Source: Nereida sp024640765
GTDB taxonomy: Bacteria; Pseudomonadota; Alphaproteobacteria; Rhodobacterales; Rhodobacteraceae
Direction of reading: 5' to 3'
Assembly (NCBI GenBank): GCA_024640765.1
Contig: JAHEEK010000004.1
Location: 1-64,000, forward strand
DNA: 64,000 nucleotides
Shown here: positions 43,788 through 52,426 of the stretch, piece by piece
Layout of the letters: every line of letters begins with the position of its first letter
How positions within the stretch are numbered: position 1 is the stretch's first letter
Notes under the pieces: model-generated
Seen by the model: the letters and a program-made list of their open reading frames with translations, nothing else
Database searches by the model: none
What the model was told of the DNA's origin: nothing
Program-made: the position numbers and the translations under genes

Positions 43788-44411
43788 ATGACTGATGTAC
43801 CTGCAAAATCGCTGATCCAAATCGCCCGTGAAAGTGGCGAGGATGCCGCGCCCGAACCTGTTGATCTTGGATCTCGGGTACGTGAGTTGCGCAAAGCGCG
43901 CGGCTGGACCCTTGAACAAGCAGCAAATCAGGCAGGATTGGCGCGCTCGACCCTGTCAAAGATTGAGAACGGGCAGATGTCGCCTACATATGAGGCGCTA
44001 AAGAAGCTGGCGATTGGGCTGGAAATTTCTGTGCCGCAGCTGTTCACACCACCGGTGAATGGACAGGTGAATGGCCGCATGGCAGTCACCAAAGAGGGCG
44101 AGGGCGCCCGCACAATCACCACGACCTACGAGCATGAGTTGCTTTCCGCCTCTCTCACCAAAAAACAAATGCTGCCATATCGCACGCGGGTTCGTGCCCG
44201 GACCCTTGATGAGTTTGACGGATGGGTGCGCCATGATGGTGAGGAGTTTTTGTACGTGCTTACAGGAACCATTCGCCTTTTTACGGAGTTTTACGAGCCT
44301 GTTGAGATGCGCCGCGGAGACAGCGCGTATTATGACGCCGCAATGGGTCACAACGTGATCTCGACTAGTGAGGACGATGCAACGATCTTGTGGGTGACAT
44401 CGCTGGCCTAA
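43788..44411 (+). CDS. XRE-family regulator with C-terminal cupin domain
   Basis: 207 residues from ATG at 43788. The helix-turn-helix covers SRVRELRKARGWTLEQAANQ to ARSTLSKIENG (about 28-62), and the cupin covers the last 80 residues, with DGWVRHDGEEFLYVLTGTIR followed by MRRGDSAYYDAAMGH. Such proteins (PuuR/SutR-like) sense small molecules, including polyamines or sulfur compounds. The divergent DsbA-MFS pair is a plausible target because the two transcription units share the region 43632-43787. Confidence 0.88.
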   Translation: MTDVPAKSLIQIARESGEDAAPEPVDLGSRVRELRKARGWTLEQAANQAGLARSTLSKIENGQMSPTYEALKKLAIGLEISVPQLFTPPVNGQVNGRMAVTKEGEGARTITTTYEHELLSASLTKKQMLPYRTRVRARTLDEFDGWVRHDGEEFLYVLTGTIRLFTEFYEPVEMRRGDSAYYDAAMGHNVISTSEDDATILWVTSLA

Positions 44412-44414
44412 GCC

Positions 44415-44430
44415 CACGTCACCCGACGTG
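44415..44430 (+). terminator. Short hairpin after the XRE-cupin gene
   Basis: CACGTC (44415-44420) pairs perfectly with GACGTG (44425-44430) around ACCC, followed by TTGTAAATTTT. It lies just after the regulator stop and overlaps the end of the convergent small gene. Confidence 0.4.
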
Positions 44431-44625
44431 TTGTAAATTTTCAGTTGGCCGCGCAGCGATCACCGGATCAAGCTGCTCTGATGCTTCGGTGATCGACAAC
44501 TCATTCAAGCGGGCAAGATACAAAACCAACTTGTAACGATCATGGGTCAGAAAGCGCATACTGTTTATATCTGTGGCCGGAAAGTAGCGGTTGATCGCGG
44601 GAATATCGTCTTGCGTCAAAATCAT
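44419..44625 (-). CDS. Small conserved-looking cytoplasmic protein
   Basis: 68 residues from ATG at 44625 (MILTQDDIPAINRYFPATDI). The sequence is soluble and acidic, with a helical middle (HDRYKLVLYLARLNELSITE). No known domain was recognised. It converges with the XRE-cupin gene, overlapping its 3' hairpin. The consistent codon use suggests a real gene. Confidence 0.5.
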   Translation of the reverse strand: MILTQDDIPAINRYFPATDINSMRFLTHDRYKLVLYLARLNELSITEASEQLDPVIAARPTENLQHVG

Positions 44626-44697
44626 CGGGAACCTCTGCAACTGTTTACCTATTCATGCTAAATCCGCAGGGGTTAAGAATTGGTGGATGTCGGCCCG

Positions 44698-45368
44698 TTA
44701 TTTTGAGAACAGTTTTGCCAGCAACGGTATGGCGATCATGACGGTCACCAGTTGGAGAACTATGAACGCTGGCACGCCCGCTGGTTCAATCCCCGCGAAT
44801 GTATCGGAGAGGCCACGCGCAATTGTGACGGCGGGGTTGGCAAAGCTTGTGGATGAGGTGAACCAATACGCGCCGTTGATATAAAGTGCGACAAGTGTGG
44901 GAACGGCTTCTGGTTTGCTGCGTAAGCCCCCAAAGATTACAAACAACAAACTGAACGCCGCGACCCTTCTGATACCCATTGCGAGACACCTGTCCGCGCG
45001 GTGCTTGCGAGTTGGAAAACCGGAAATTCAAACATTAAGTGCGTCAGCCAAACCCCTGCAATTGCGCCAACTATTTGCATTAGAGCAAAGCCCAATGCCA
45101 CGCTGCGCGATATTTCTTTGCGCAAATGAAAGGCGAGCGTAACGGTTGGGTTAAAATGTGCGCCAGAGATCGGCCCAAGCACGGTAATAATGACATAGAG
45201 GATGCAGCCCGTGGCGATCGCATTTGCCAAAAGAGCCAGCGCGATTGAGCCGTCAGACAGCGTCTCGGCCATGATACCAGAGCCAACAACACTGATCAGC
45301 AAGAACGCCGTACCAAGCGCTTCGGCACAGAGCTTGCGCCATAGATCTGGCTCAGTGAGGGTATGCAT
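44698..45368 (-). pseudogene. aqpZ: Aquaporin (MIP family), frameshifted
   Basis: The first part, from ATG at 45368, encodes helices 1-3 and the first pore motif as NPT (GAHFNPTVTLAFHL) and runs to TGVSQWVSEG, then leaves frame and stops at 44937. The second half continues in another frame with VAAFSLLFVIFGG and the second pore motif NPA (SFANPAVTIARGLSDTFAGI) to 44698. Adding one G to the run of three at 44964-44966 (C on the plus strand) restores a 223-residue MIP channel, about the family length. As read, the gene would make only half a channel. A base-call error is an alternative. Confidence 0.8.
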
Positions 45369-45409
45369 CTATCTTATGTCCCTACGTTTTATGAACTTGA
45401 GCCTACGTC

Positions 45410-45526
45410 CTAAAATACGACTTTACCGACGGTTTTGACGGGTATTGTCACGGCTTTGGTGGCCAATCGTGCTGGAGTGCAGGCAGTGACCGCGCAAATC
45501 GCGATTAGTGTGATGAAAAGGCGCAT
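45410..45526 (-). CDS. Tiny lipoprotein (38 residues)
   Basis: ATG at 45526 to TAG at 45410-45412 encodes MRLFITLIAICAVTACTPAR and a short basic/valine tail ending PVKTVGKVVF. The signal peptide has a lipobox (VTAC), so a lipidated mature peptide of about 23 residues is predicted. Repeated V-PVKTVGK-type tails occur in small proteobacterial lipoproteins I recall as the NF038104 family. It lies between the aquaporin and the YejA-like gene on the same strand. Confidence 0.6.
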   Translation of the reverse strand: MRLFITLIAICAVTACTPARLATKAVTIPVKTVGKVVF

Positions 45527-45544
45527 ATGTGCTGCTTTCGATGT

Positions 45545-45586
45545 CTAGACGCCCCGCGTTTACCCATGGGCGCGCAAGGCGTCTAG
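45545..45586. repeat. 9-bp inverted repeat with 24-base spacer
   Basis: CTAGACGCC at 45545-45553 and its exact complement GGCGTCTAG at 45578-45586, in the gap between the YejA-like gene and the tiny lipoprotein. It starts 15 bases after the YejA-like stop, but no T run follows on the minus strand. It may act as a terminator hairpin or a 3' stabiliser. Confidence 0.5.
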
Positions 45587-45600
45587 TTACTTTAGCTCGT

Positions 45601-47421
45601 TCAGTCGGCTTCAAACCACCAAACATCGGGCTGCCAACCGATCCAGTCGCCATAGATGGGTAGGTTTTCAGGGTATTTAAGCTCCTTGGCGTGGGCGATG
45701 CGGCTGATGTTGAACTGGTAGATCGGTATGACGTAGCGGCCAGTGGTCAGGATGCGGTCCAATGCGCGAACCGCTGCCAAAAACTCTTCGCGGCTTGCGG
45801 AATTCAGCATACTGTCAATCATCGCCTCTGCGGCAGGACTGTTCATGCCCATCCAATTGCGACTGCCGGGTTCAGTGATGCCATCAGCGCCCCAGTATGC
45901 GTATTGCTCGTTACCGGGCGACAGGGACAAGCCACGACGATAGTACGTCATGTCAAAATCATAATTGGTCGTACGGTCTTTGTACTGCGCCCCATCAACG
46001 GTTGTAACGGTCGGCGTGATGCCAACACGCTCGAGCGCTTTTGTATAAAGCTCGATGATAGCGATATTCTCAGATGATCCTGATTTCAGCAGAATTTCAA
46101 AAGTGAAAGGCGTTCCGTTCGCGTCAACCAGGACACCTGTATCATCAACGAAATATCCCGCACTTTCAAAGTGCTGCAAGGCTTTCCTGATGTTGCGTCG
46201 ATTGGCTTCTGAGCCGTCACTGACGGGTAGGGTGTATCCTTCAAGGGCGCCGGGTAAAAGCTCGTCCGCGAAGGGGGTTAAAAACTCTTTAACCAAGCGA
46301 TCTGCGGGGCCTTCCTTCATGCTCAAGATCGAATTTGAGTAATAGCTGGTGATCCGCGGCTGCTTACCATCCGTCATAGCATTGTTGATGAATTCAAAGT
46401 TAAACGCATGAAGCAGAGCGTCGCGTACGCGCCAGTCTTGGAACGCCTCACGACGAGTGTTCATGACAAAACCTGTGATGCCCGAGGGCCGTTGATGAGG
46501 CAGCACTGACTTCACCACGTCGCCCGCGTCGATTGCGGGGAACGCGTACTGCTGGTCCCATTTTTGCGCGTTAAATTCACGGTTTGAGTTCAAAACACCT
46601 GCTTTGAAGGCCTCAAACTGCGCGGTTCCATCCCCGAAAAACTCCATACGCACTTCATCAATGTTCATGGTGCCACGGCGGAATGGCAGGTCTTTGCCCC
46701 AATAATCGTCGTTGCGTTTCATCACCACAACGCGGCCCGCCTCATATTGATCAACAACATACGGGGAAGTTGTGATCGGCACGATATCAAGACTGCTGTC
46801 CGAGAAATCAACGCCGTCCCATTGAGCTTTTTTCAAGATTGGGCGCATGCCCGCGATCAACGCAAGTTCGCGATCTGCCTCGTTGAACGTAAACTTCACC
46901 GAACGCTCACCAGTTTTTTCAGCACTTTCGATTTTTTTCCACAAGCCGTGGTACCGCGGATGCCCGACGGTTCCCAATGTCTCGTAAGACCAGATCACAT
47001 CTTCGACTGTAACGGGGGTGCCGTCCGAAAAGCGGGCCTCTGGGCGAAGGGTGAATTCTACCCACTGGCGATTCTGATCCACCTCAATCGATTCGGCGAG
47101 AAGCCCATAAAGCGTAAATGGCTCGTCCCAAGAGCGCCCCATAAGGCTTTCCACGCCCAAAAAGCGCAACTGCCACGGCGGGCTGCCCTTCAAGATATAG
47201 GGGTTCAAACTGTCAAAAGTGCCAACTTCACCCGTAGCAATAGTACCACCCTTGGGAGCATTCGGGTTTGCATAGGGGAGAGACACAAAATCTGGTGGTA
47301 GTTGCGGCTCACCATACATGGCGATCCCGTGTTTTGGCTCGGCAGCTGCGAATCCCGCGATTGAAACTGCTGTAACTACGCCCGCTAACATACCGCTATA
47401 CTTAAAAATATTTAGTTTCAT
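45601..47421 (-). CDS. ABC transporter substrate-binding protein, YejA-like (peptide/microcin C type)
   Basis: 606 residues with a Sec signal peptide (first 28 residues ending FAAAEP), so periplasmic. HGIAMYGEPQLPPDFVSLPY, ANPNAPKGGTIATGEVGTFD and the family-5 binding fold match YejA, which binds oligopeptides for an ABC importer. The usual yejB-yejE-yejF genes are not adjacent: the tiny lipoprotein follows and the upstream side is non-coding, so it is an orphan or serves a transporter elsewhere. GGGGGA lies upstream of the ATG. Confidence 0.9.
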   Translation of the reverse strand: MKLNIFKYSGMLAGVVTAVSIAGFAAAEPKHGIAMYGEPQLPPDFVSLPYANPNAPKGGTIATGEVGTFDSLNPYILKGSPPWQLRFLGVESLMGRSWDEPFTLYGLLAESIEVDQNRQWVEFTLRPEARFSDGTPVTVEDVIWSYETLGTVGHPRYHGLWKKIESAEKTGERSVKFTFNEADRELALIAGMRPILKKAQWDGVDFSDSSLDIVPITTSPYVVDQYEAGRVVVMKRNDDYWGKDLPFRRGTMNIDEVRMEFFGDGTAQFEAFKAGVLNSNREFNAQKWDQQYAFPAIDAGDVVKSVLPHQRPSGITGFVMNTRREAFQDWRVRDALLHAFNFEFINNAMTDGKQPRITSYYSNSILSMKEGPADRLVKEFLTPFADELLPGALEGYTLPVSDGSEANRRNIRKALQHFESAGYFVDDTGVLVDANGTPFTFEILLKSGSSENIAIIELYTKALERVGITPTVTTVDGAQYKDRTTNYDFDMTYYRRGLSLSPGNEQYAYWGADGITEPGSRNWMGMNSPAAEAMIDSMLNSASREEFLAAVRALDRILTTGRYVIPIYQFNISRIAHAKELKYPENLPIYGDWIGWQPDVWWFEAD

Positions 47422-47735
47422 TTTGAAAAAAATCCCCCGTTGACCATGTTTAATTACTATTGGAGCGCAACCACTGGGCTAACACAACGCAAACATTTCT
47501 GCTTGGCGCGCCTTAGCGAAACGGATATACCAGTATCACTGCTCGATAGGTTTCTTGCCTGTATGAAACCTGCCTCAATAACTTACGCCAGCTTCGTGCT
47601 GGCGTTTTTTTTGGCCAATCGGTTTGATCCGCAGTCCGTCAAAACAACAATCCGTGAGGGTAAACGCCATTGCACTGGCATTTAGCACTCGCAGCATTAT
47701 GGTGACCTTAACACTTTGGTTAGGAGCATTCACGA
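47422..47735 (+). other. Intergenic region, candidate small RNA ending in a strong terminator
   Basis: 314 bases between the divergent YejA-like gene and bdhA. No convincing protein is present. A classical plus-strand terminator at 47586-47612 has no plus-strand gene before it within the gap, and the first recognised plus-strand coding sequence upstream is far away, so a transcript starting in about 47440-47520 and ending at 47612 is likely. The remaining 47613-47735 would then carry the bdhA promoter. No known RNA family was recognised. Confidence 0.45.
47586..47612 (+). terminator. Intrinsic terminator without an upstream gene
   Basis: A perfect 7-bp stem CGCCAGC/GCTGGCG (47586-47592 and 47598-47604) with loop TTCGT and eight T residues. 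It is among the best-formed terminators in the window and defines the 3' end of an unknown plus-strand transcript. Confidence 0.85.
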
Positions 47736-48521
47736 ATGGCAATTGTTACGGATTTGACCGGCAAAACAGCGGTAATTACTGGATCAAACTCAGGTATCGG
47801 GCTTGGCGTTGCAAAAGAATTGGCGCGTGCTGGCGCGAATGTTGTGCTCAACAGCTACACAAATAACGAGGAAGATCACGTCCTAGCGCAATCCATCGCG
47901 GATGAGACAGGTGTCTCAGCGCAATATATTCAGGCGGATATGTCCAAAGCGGACGAGTGTCGCAAGCTAATTGCGGAGGCGGGCGCGTGCGATATCTTGG
48001 TCAATAACGCCGGCATTCAGCACGTAGCCGTTATTGAGGAATTCCCGATAGACAAATGGGATGCCATCATCGCAATCAACCTAAGTTCTGCCTTTCACAC
48101 ATCTGCCGCCGCCATCACCGGCATGCGCGCCGCAGGGTGGGGGCGCATCATCAATGTGGCGTCGGCCCATGGGCTGACTGCGTCACCGTATAAGTCTGCC
48201 TATATTGCCGCCAAACACGGTATCGTGGGGCTTAGCAAAACCGTAGCTTTAGAAACCGCAGAAGAGCCGATCACCTGTAATGCAGTATGTCCGGGCTATG
48301 TTTTGACGCCTTTGGTCGAGGCACAAATTCCCGACACCATGAAAGAATACGATATGAGCCGCGAGGACGTGATCAAAAACGTCATGCTCAAGCGCCAGCC
48401 TTCCAAGGAATTTGCAACTGTTGAACAGATGGGCGGCACGATTGCATTTCTGTGCTCTGATGCGGCGGCCCAAATCACTGGCACGACCATTTCCGTTGAC
48501 GGTGGCTGGACGGCGTTGTGA
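47736..48521 (+). CDS. bdhA: 3-hydroxybutyrate dehydrogenase
   Basis: 261-residue SDR that interconverts 3-hydroxybutyrate and acetoacetate with NAD, in polyhydroxybutyrate and ketone-body turnover. The cofactor motif is TGSNSGIGLG, the catalytic Ser is in NVASAHGLTAS, and Tyr and Lys are in AYIAAKHG. The C-terminus (SDAAAQITGTTISVDGGWTA) matches BdhA closely. Its stop overlaps the GTG of the patatin gene (GTGA); bdhA-patatin pairing fits PHB or lipid metabolism. Confidence 0.93.
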   Translation: MAIVTDLTGKTAVITGSNSGIGLGVAKELARAGANVVLNSYTNNEEDHVLAQSIADETGVSAQYIQADMSKADECRKLIAEAGACDILVNNAGIQHVAVIEEFPIDKWDAIIAINLSSAFHTSAAAITGMRAAGWGRIINVASAHGLTASPYKSAYIAAKHGIVGLSKTVALETAEEPITCNAVCPGYVLTPLVEAQIPDTMKEYDMSREDVIKNVMLKRQPSKEFATVEQMGGTIAFLCSDAAAQITGTTISVDGGWTAL

Positions 48522-49565
48522 GTGGCGCCAAAGCGGGCGGGGCGAGCAAGTCGATAAACCTTGCGCTGCAAGGGGGGGGCGCACGGGGCCTTTACGTGGG
48601 GCGTTCTGGATCGACTTTTGGATGAAAAACGGCTGACAATTGCGGCCATCACGGGAACGTCTGCGGGTGCGATGAACGGAGCTGCGTTCAAGTCAGGCAT
48701 GGTTACCGCAGGGCGCGAAGGTGCGCGCGAAAACCTTAACTGGCTGTGGTCCCAAATTGGAGCGACGGACGCCGGTGGGCTAAGTGATTGGATGCATGGC
48801 TCCGCCGCATCTGTGAGCCGCGCTTTTGAAATGTCACCCGCCTTTGCGGCCATTGATCTGAGCAGTCGTGTGATGTCGCCCTATGCGCTTGGGCCGTGGT
48901 ATAAAAATCCGCTGGCGCGCATTGCAGAGGCGTTTCGGTATGACACGGTTTGCGCCGATGAGGGGCCTGCGCTTTTTGTCTGTGCCACCAACGTGCGCAG
49001 CGGTAAAATTCGCCGGTTTGACCATGATGACATCTGCCCTGAGGCCATTATGGCAAGTGCTCGCCTGCCGACACTCTTTAAGGCTGTTGAGATATTTGAC
49101 CCCAACACGGGCCGCGATGAGGCCTATTGGGACGGCGGATATACTGGCAATCCCGCGCTGTTTTCGTTGTTTCAAGGCGCGCTTCCCAGTGACATTGTGG
49201 TGGTTAATATCAACCCGCTGCACCGAGAAGAACTGCCCGTATCTGCGCAGGCCATCCAAAACCGAATTAATGAGATCAGCTTCAATTCATCCCTGCTTCG
49301 CGAATTACGCGCAATTGAATTTGTGCAGCGGTTGCTAGGCGATGGAACGATCAGCGAAAGCACGATGAAAGCGATCAACGTGCATATGATTGCCGATGAC
49401 CCGTTGATGAATGAGTTGAGCGTTGCAACAAAACTACTGCCATCGGGCTATGTTTTGGGGCAACTCAAAGCAGCGGGACAGCGCGCTGCAGATCAGTTCT
49501 TAACGGATCACTGGTGCGATATCGGTGTCAAAAGCAGTGTGGACTTACCGGCAATGTTTAACTGA
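48518..49565 (+). pseudogene. Patatin-like phospholipase, frameshifted at a G8 run
   Basis: From GTG at 48518 the frame runs SGAKAGGASKSINLALQGGG, then leaves frame; the rest (AHGAFTWGVLDRLLDEKRLT onwards, with nucleophile GTSAGAMNG and catalytic Asp in WDGGYTGNPAL) continues in the +1 frame to 49565. The switch lies in eight consecutive G residues (48572-48579) that encode the glycine-rich oxyanion loop. Seven G would give a 348-residue enzyme. Either this copy is off, or the tract is unstable, or it is a base-call error. Without repair, a fragment starting at TTG 48561 would lack the oxyanion loop. The gene is translationally coupled to bdhA. Confidence 0.82.
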
Positions 49566-49593
49566 AATTTTGTGTTGAACGCACGATGCTGGC

Positions 49594-49758
49594 TTAGTTC
49601 TCATCGTCGTCCATGTGCGGGTTGTTCAGACCAGAGATCACCACAAAGGCAACAATCACACCAACGCCCACACCAAGGGCCATCAGTGCATCAAACGCTA
49701 TCCAAACGGCCCCAATCAGGACTAACAACAGGGCTAGAAAGATCACGTTTCTAGACAT
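49594..49758 (-). CDS. Small membrane protein (54 residues) after DUF502
   Basis: ATG at 49758 to TAA at 49594. MSRNVIFLALLLVLIGAVWI and a second helix (ALMALGVGVGVIVAFVVISG) are followed by an acidic tail NNPHMDDDEN. Two membrane helices fill nearly all of it. It starts three bases after the DUF502 stop, with AAAGGG as ribosome site, so it is coexpressed with that gene. It diverges in function from nothing known; no family was recognised. Confidence 0.6.
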   Translation of the reverse strand: MSRNVIFLALLLVLIGAVWIAFDALMALGVGVGVIVAFVVISGLNNPHMDDDEN

Positions 49759-49761
49759 GGG

Positions 49762-50478
49762 CTAGCCCTTTGCCGGTGCGGATGGGTCTATAGAATTGGG
49801 GTAAACCAAGCCTGCCGAAATAACCAATTTCGCCGCATCTTCGACACTCATTTCAAGCTCGATAACGTCCTCGGTGGGAAAGAACAGCAAAAAACCCGAT
49901 GTGGGGTTTGGCGTGGTCGGCACGAACACGGACATCATTTTATCTGCGCCGGCTTTGTCCAAAACCTCTCCCTTGGTTGAGGTCGAGATAAAGCCAATGG
50001 CCCAGAGACCTTTGCGCGGATATTCAATCAGGCAGGCCTTATCGAAGTTCGTATCTGTTTGGGCAAAGATCGTTTCGGCGATTTGTTTGACGCCGCCGTA
50101 AATGCTGCGCACCACGGGCGTCCGCTCAACGATGCTTTCGGCCCACCGCAACAGGCTGCGCCCAATGAACCCTTTGGCAATCCAACCGATGAACACGGTG
50201 AACAGCAAAAACATCACAACGCCAATGCCGCGCACATTGATCTGACGATCAACCTCAAGGCCGAAATAGGTTTGGATCAGCCGGTCAGGTTGCCACGAGT
50301 GGGGCACAAGCGGCAGGACGAACCCGTCAATCCAGCCCACAACAGTCCAGATCAGCCAAATGGTCAGCCCGATCGGAGCGATCACCACCAGACCCGTTAG
50401 AAAATTCGACCGCATGCGAGAGAAAAGACCAACACGGCGGGGCGGAAGATCAGGAGAGAACGGGTCAGTGTTTGGCAT
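49762..50478 (-). CDS. DUF502 family membrane protein
   Basis: 238 residues. Two membrane segments (FLTGLVVIAPIGLTIWLIWT near 24 and VVMFLLFTVFIGWIAKGFIG near 87) are followed by a soluble beta-rich part with YGGVKQIAETIF and FVPTTPNPTSGFLLFFPTED, typical of DUF502. The function is not established. It follows psuG by about 96 bases on the same strand. Confidence 0.9.
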   Translation of the reverse strand: MPNTDPFSPDLPPRRVGLFSRMRSNFLTGLVVIAPIGLTIWLIWTVVGWIDGFVLPLVPHSWQPDRLIQTYFGLEVDRQINVRGIGVVMFLLFTVFIGWIAKGFIGRSLLRWAESIVERTPVVRSIYGGVKQIAETIFAQTDTNFDKACLIEYPRKGLWAIGFISTSTKGEVLDKAGADKMMSVFVPTTPNPTSGFLLFFPTEDVIELEMSVEDAAKLVISAGLVYPNSIDPSAPAKG

Positions 50479-50574
50479 ATGATCTGCTTGTAAAACGGGG
50501 TGTTGAAGACATAGCTAGGCTATGCGCCCTGCGGATACAACGGGCAACGCCAACATAACGGCGCCCCAACTGCG

Positions 50575-51492
50575 TTATCTTGAAGCGCTGCTTATTTCCA
50601 AAGCAATCTGTGCGGCCAAGCGCGCGTTGTTGCGCACCAGTGCGATGTTGGCAGTCAGGGATGCACCGTCCGTCAACTCAAGTATCCGACCCAGTAAGAA
50701 CGGTGTCACTTTCTTGGCGGTAATGTTTTGCGCTTCGGCCTCAGCAAGGGCCTGTTCAATGATTGGATGCAGCACCTCTTGTGGAATTTCCGCCTCTTGC
50801 GGGATCGGGTTCGCAATCAGTTGTCCGCCGGGCACGTTCATTTGCATGCGCATCAAGTGGGCCGCCGCGATCTGTGCGGCGCTGTCCATCCGCAAAGGCG
50901 CGGCGATGTCCGATGTCGTAGACCAGAACGCGGGTAGGTAATATTGACCAAACGCGATGACAGGCACCCCAAGTGTTTCGAGAACCTCCATCGTTTTTGG
51001 CAGGTCCAGAATGGCCTTTGCGCCGGCAGCAACAACTGTGACCGGCGTTTGGGCCAACTCGTGCAGGTCAGCGGAAATATCAAAGCTGTGTTCGGCGCCA
51101 CGGTGCACACCGCCGATACCGCCTGTTGCAAAAACACTGATGCCCGCCAGCCGCGCACCGATCATAGTGGCCGCAACAGTTGTAGCGCCTGTCCCACCAG
51201 TTGCGATGCACGCAGCCATATCCGCGCGGCTCAGCTTGGCGACGTTTTTAGCCTGACCAAGCGCATTAAGTTGATCGCTGTTCAGACCGATATAAAGCGT
51301 GCCATTCATCACGGCGATTGTTGCAGGCACCGCACCGTTTTGGCGCACAACATCCTCTACACCGCGGGCGACCTCAGTGTTTTGGGGGAAAGGCATGCCG
51401 TGGGTAATGATGGTGCTTTCAAGAGCAACGATAGGCTGGCCGGCTTTGCGCGCAACCGATACTTCATCGGAAAAAATCATAGGAACAGTCAT
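50575..51492 (-). CDS. psuG: Pseudouridine-5'-phosphate glycosidase
   Basis: Splits pseudouridine 5'-phosphate into uracil and ribose 5-phosphate, reversibly. 305 residues, with PIVALESTIITHGMPFPQNT near residue 20 (active-site Glu) and SVFATGGIGGVHRGAEHSFD near 130. It follows the PfkB-type kinase by 40 bases, which fits a two-step pseudouridine salvage pathway. Confidence 0.93.
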   Translation of the reverse strand: MTVPMIFSDEVSVARKAGQPIVALESTIITHGMPFPQNTEVARGVEDVVRQNGAVPATIAVMNGTLYIGLNSDQLNALGQAKNVAKLSRADMAACIATGGTGATTVAATMIGARLAGISVFATGGIGGVHRGAEHSFDISADLHELAQTPVTVVAAGAKAILDLPKTMEVLETLGVPVIAFGQYYLPAFWSTTSDIAAPLRMDSAAQIAAAHLMRMQMNVPGGQLIANPIPQEAEIPQEVLHPIIEQALAEAEAQNITAKKVTPFLLGRILELTDGASLTANIALVRNNARLAAQIALEISSASR

Positions 51493-51532
51493 TTATGTGC
51501 GCCTCCGGCGGGGATATTTTGAACAAAAGAAA

Positions 51533-52408
51533 TTATAGCCCCGAGACGTAATGGGCCGCCGCAGCAAGGCCATCGGTCAAGGCATTTTCGGGCGAGCGGC
51601 CTGCAAGTTCGGCTGCAATATGGGCGGCCATGAAGGTATCCCCCGCACCTGTAACGCGCATTTGGGGCACTTTTGGCGGGGTGGCGGACCAAATCTTACT
51701 ACTTTCAACAAAGGCAGCTTGGCGGGCACCATCTGTGACCAGAACGCGTGTCGCTCCTTTTTGGGCCAGTGCCTCAGCACCGCTTTTTGCATCGCCCAGT
51801 TTTTGTTGGGTCAGCAGTTCGGCTTCCTCAAGGTTGACGTAAATCGTGGCCTTGGGGTGGGTGAGTAGTGGCATCAGCCGCATGACTTTACCAGGTGAGG
51901 CAGGCGCAATGCGCAGGTCCGCATCTTTGAAACAGGCATCACTTGCGATTTGAGTAAGCAAGCTTTTCGTAAGATTGCCATCAAGAGCAATTACACCGCT
52001 GTAGGGTTTCAATGCCTTGCCGAGTGTTCCGTCTTTCAAAGGGGTTAGAACTTCGCTTCCCGCGGCCTCAAGCGAATGCGCATCTGCGATCGCCGCGATC
52101 AGACCATTTGCGCCCTCAATCGCCATATACCGATCTGTTGGCAGGTCTTTGGGGCGGTAAAGTTGCGTTGTGTCCATGCCCATTGTGGCGCAAGCGCGGA
52201 CCAGCTCGTTGCCTTCTTCGTCTGTACCAACGGCACTGAGCAACACAGGTTTCAGGTCAAAACGCGCAAGCGTCATTGCAATATTGAGGGCGACACCACC
52301 CGGAAGGCGCGTGATCCGGCCGGGCCGGTCATTGCCCGCAACCATCTCTTGGTCATGGCGCCCGATGATATCCCACAAGACGGATCCGATGCATAAAATC
52401 TGTGTCAT
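51533..52408 (-). CDS. psuK: PfkB-family kinase, probably pseudouridine kinase
   Basis: 291 residues of the ribokinase fold. The N-terminal glycine motif is RLPGGVALNIAMTLARF near 34-50, and the catalytic motif is RVTGAGDTFMAAHIAAE near 252. Ribokinase-like kinases are hard to tell apart, but the position directly upstream of psuG strongly suggests phosphorylation of pseudouridine. A small gap to psuG and no terminator support one operon, psuK-psuG. Confidence 0.88.
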   Translation of the reverse strand: MTQILCIGSVLWDIIGRHDQEMVAGNDRPGRITRLPGGVALNIAMTLARFDLKPVLLSAVGTDEEGNELVRACATMGMDTTQLYRPKDLPTDRYMAIEGANGLIAAIADAHSLEAAGSEVLTPLKDGTLGKALKPYSGVIALDGNLTKSLLTQIASDACFKDADLRIAPASPGKVMRLMPLLTHPKATIYVNLEEAELLTQQKLGDAKSGAEALAQKGATRVLVTDGARQAAFVESSKIWSATPPKVPQMRVTGAGDTFMAAHIAAELAGRSPENALTDGLAAAAHYVSGL

Positions 52409-52426
52409 GCCGCGCGGTATAGGGGA

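Noticed and set aside
42987..43919. A longer DsbA-like protein starting at 43919
   Set aside because: The extra 94 residues have no homology-like pattern and overlap the divergent regulator gene; the GTG at 43631 has a proper ribosome site and matches homologue starts.
47440..47685. An 81-codon open frame in the gap before bdhA
   Set aside because: It runs across the strong terminator at 47586-47612, has no recognisable domain and no clear ribosome site; a small RNA fits better.
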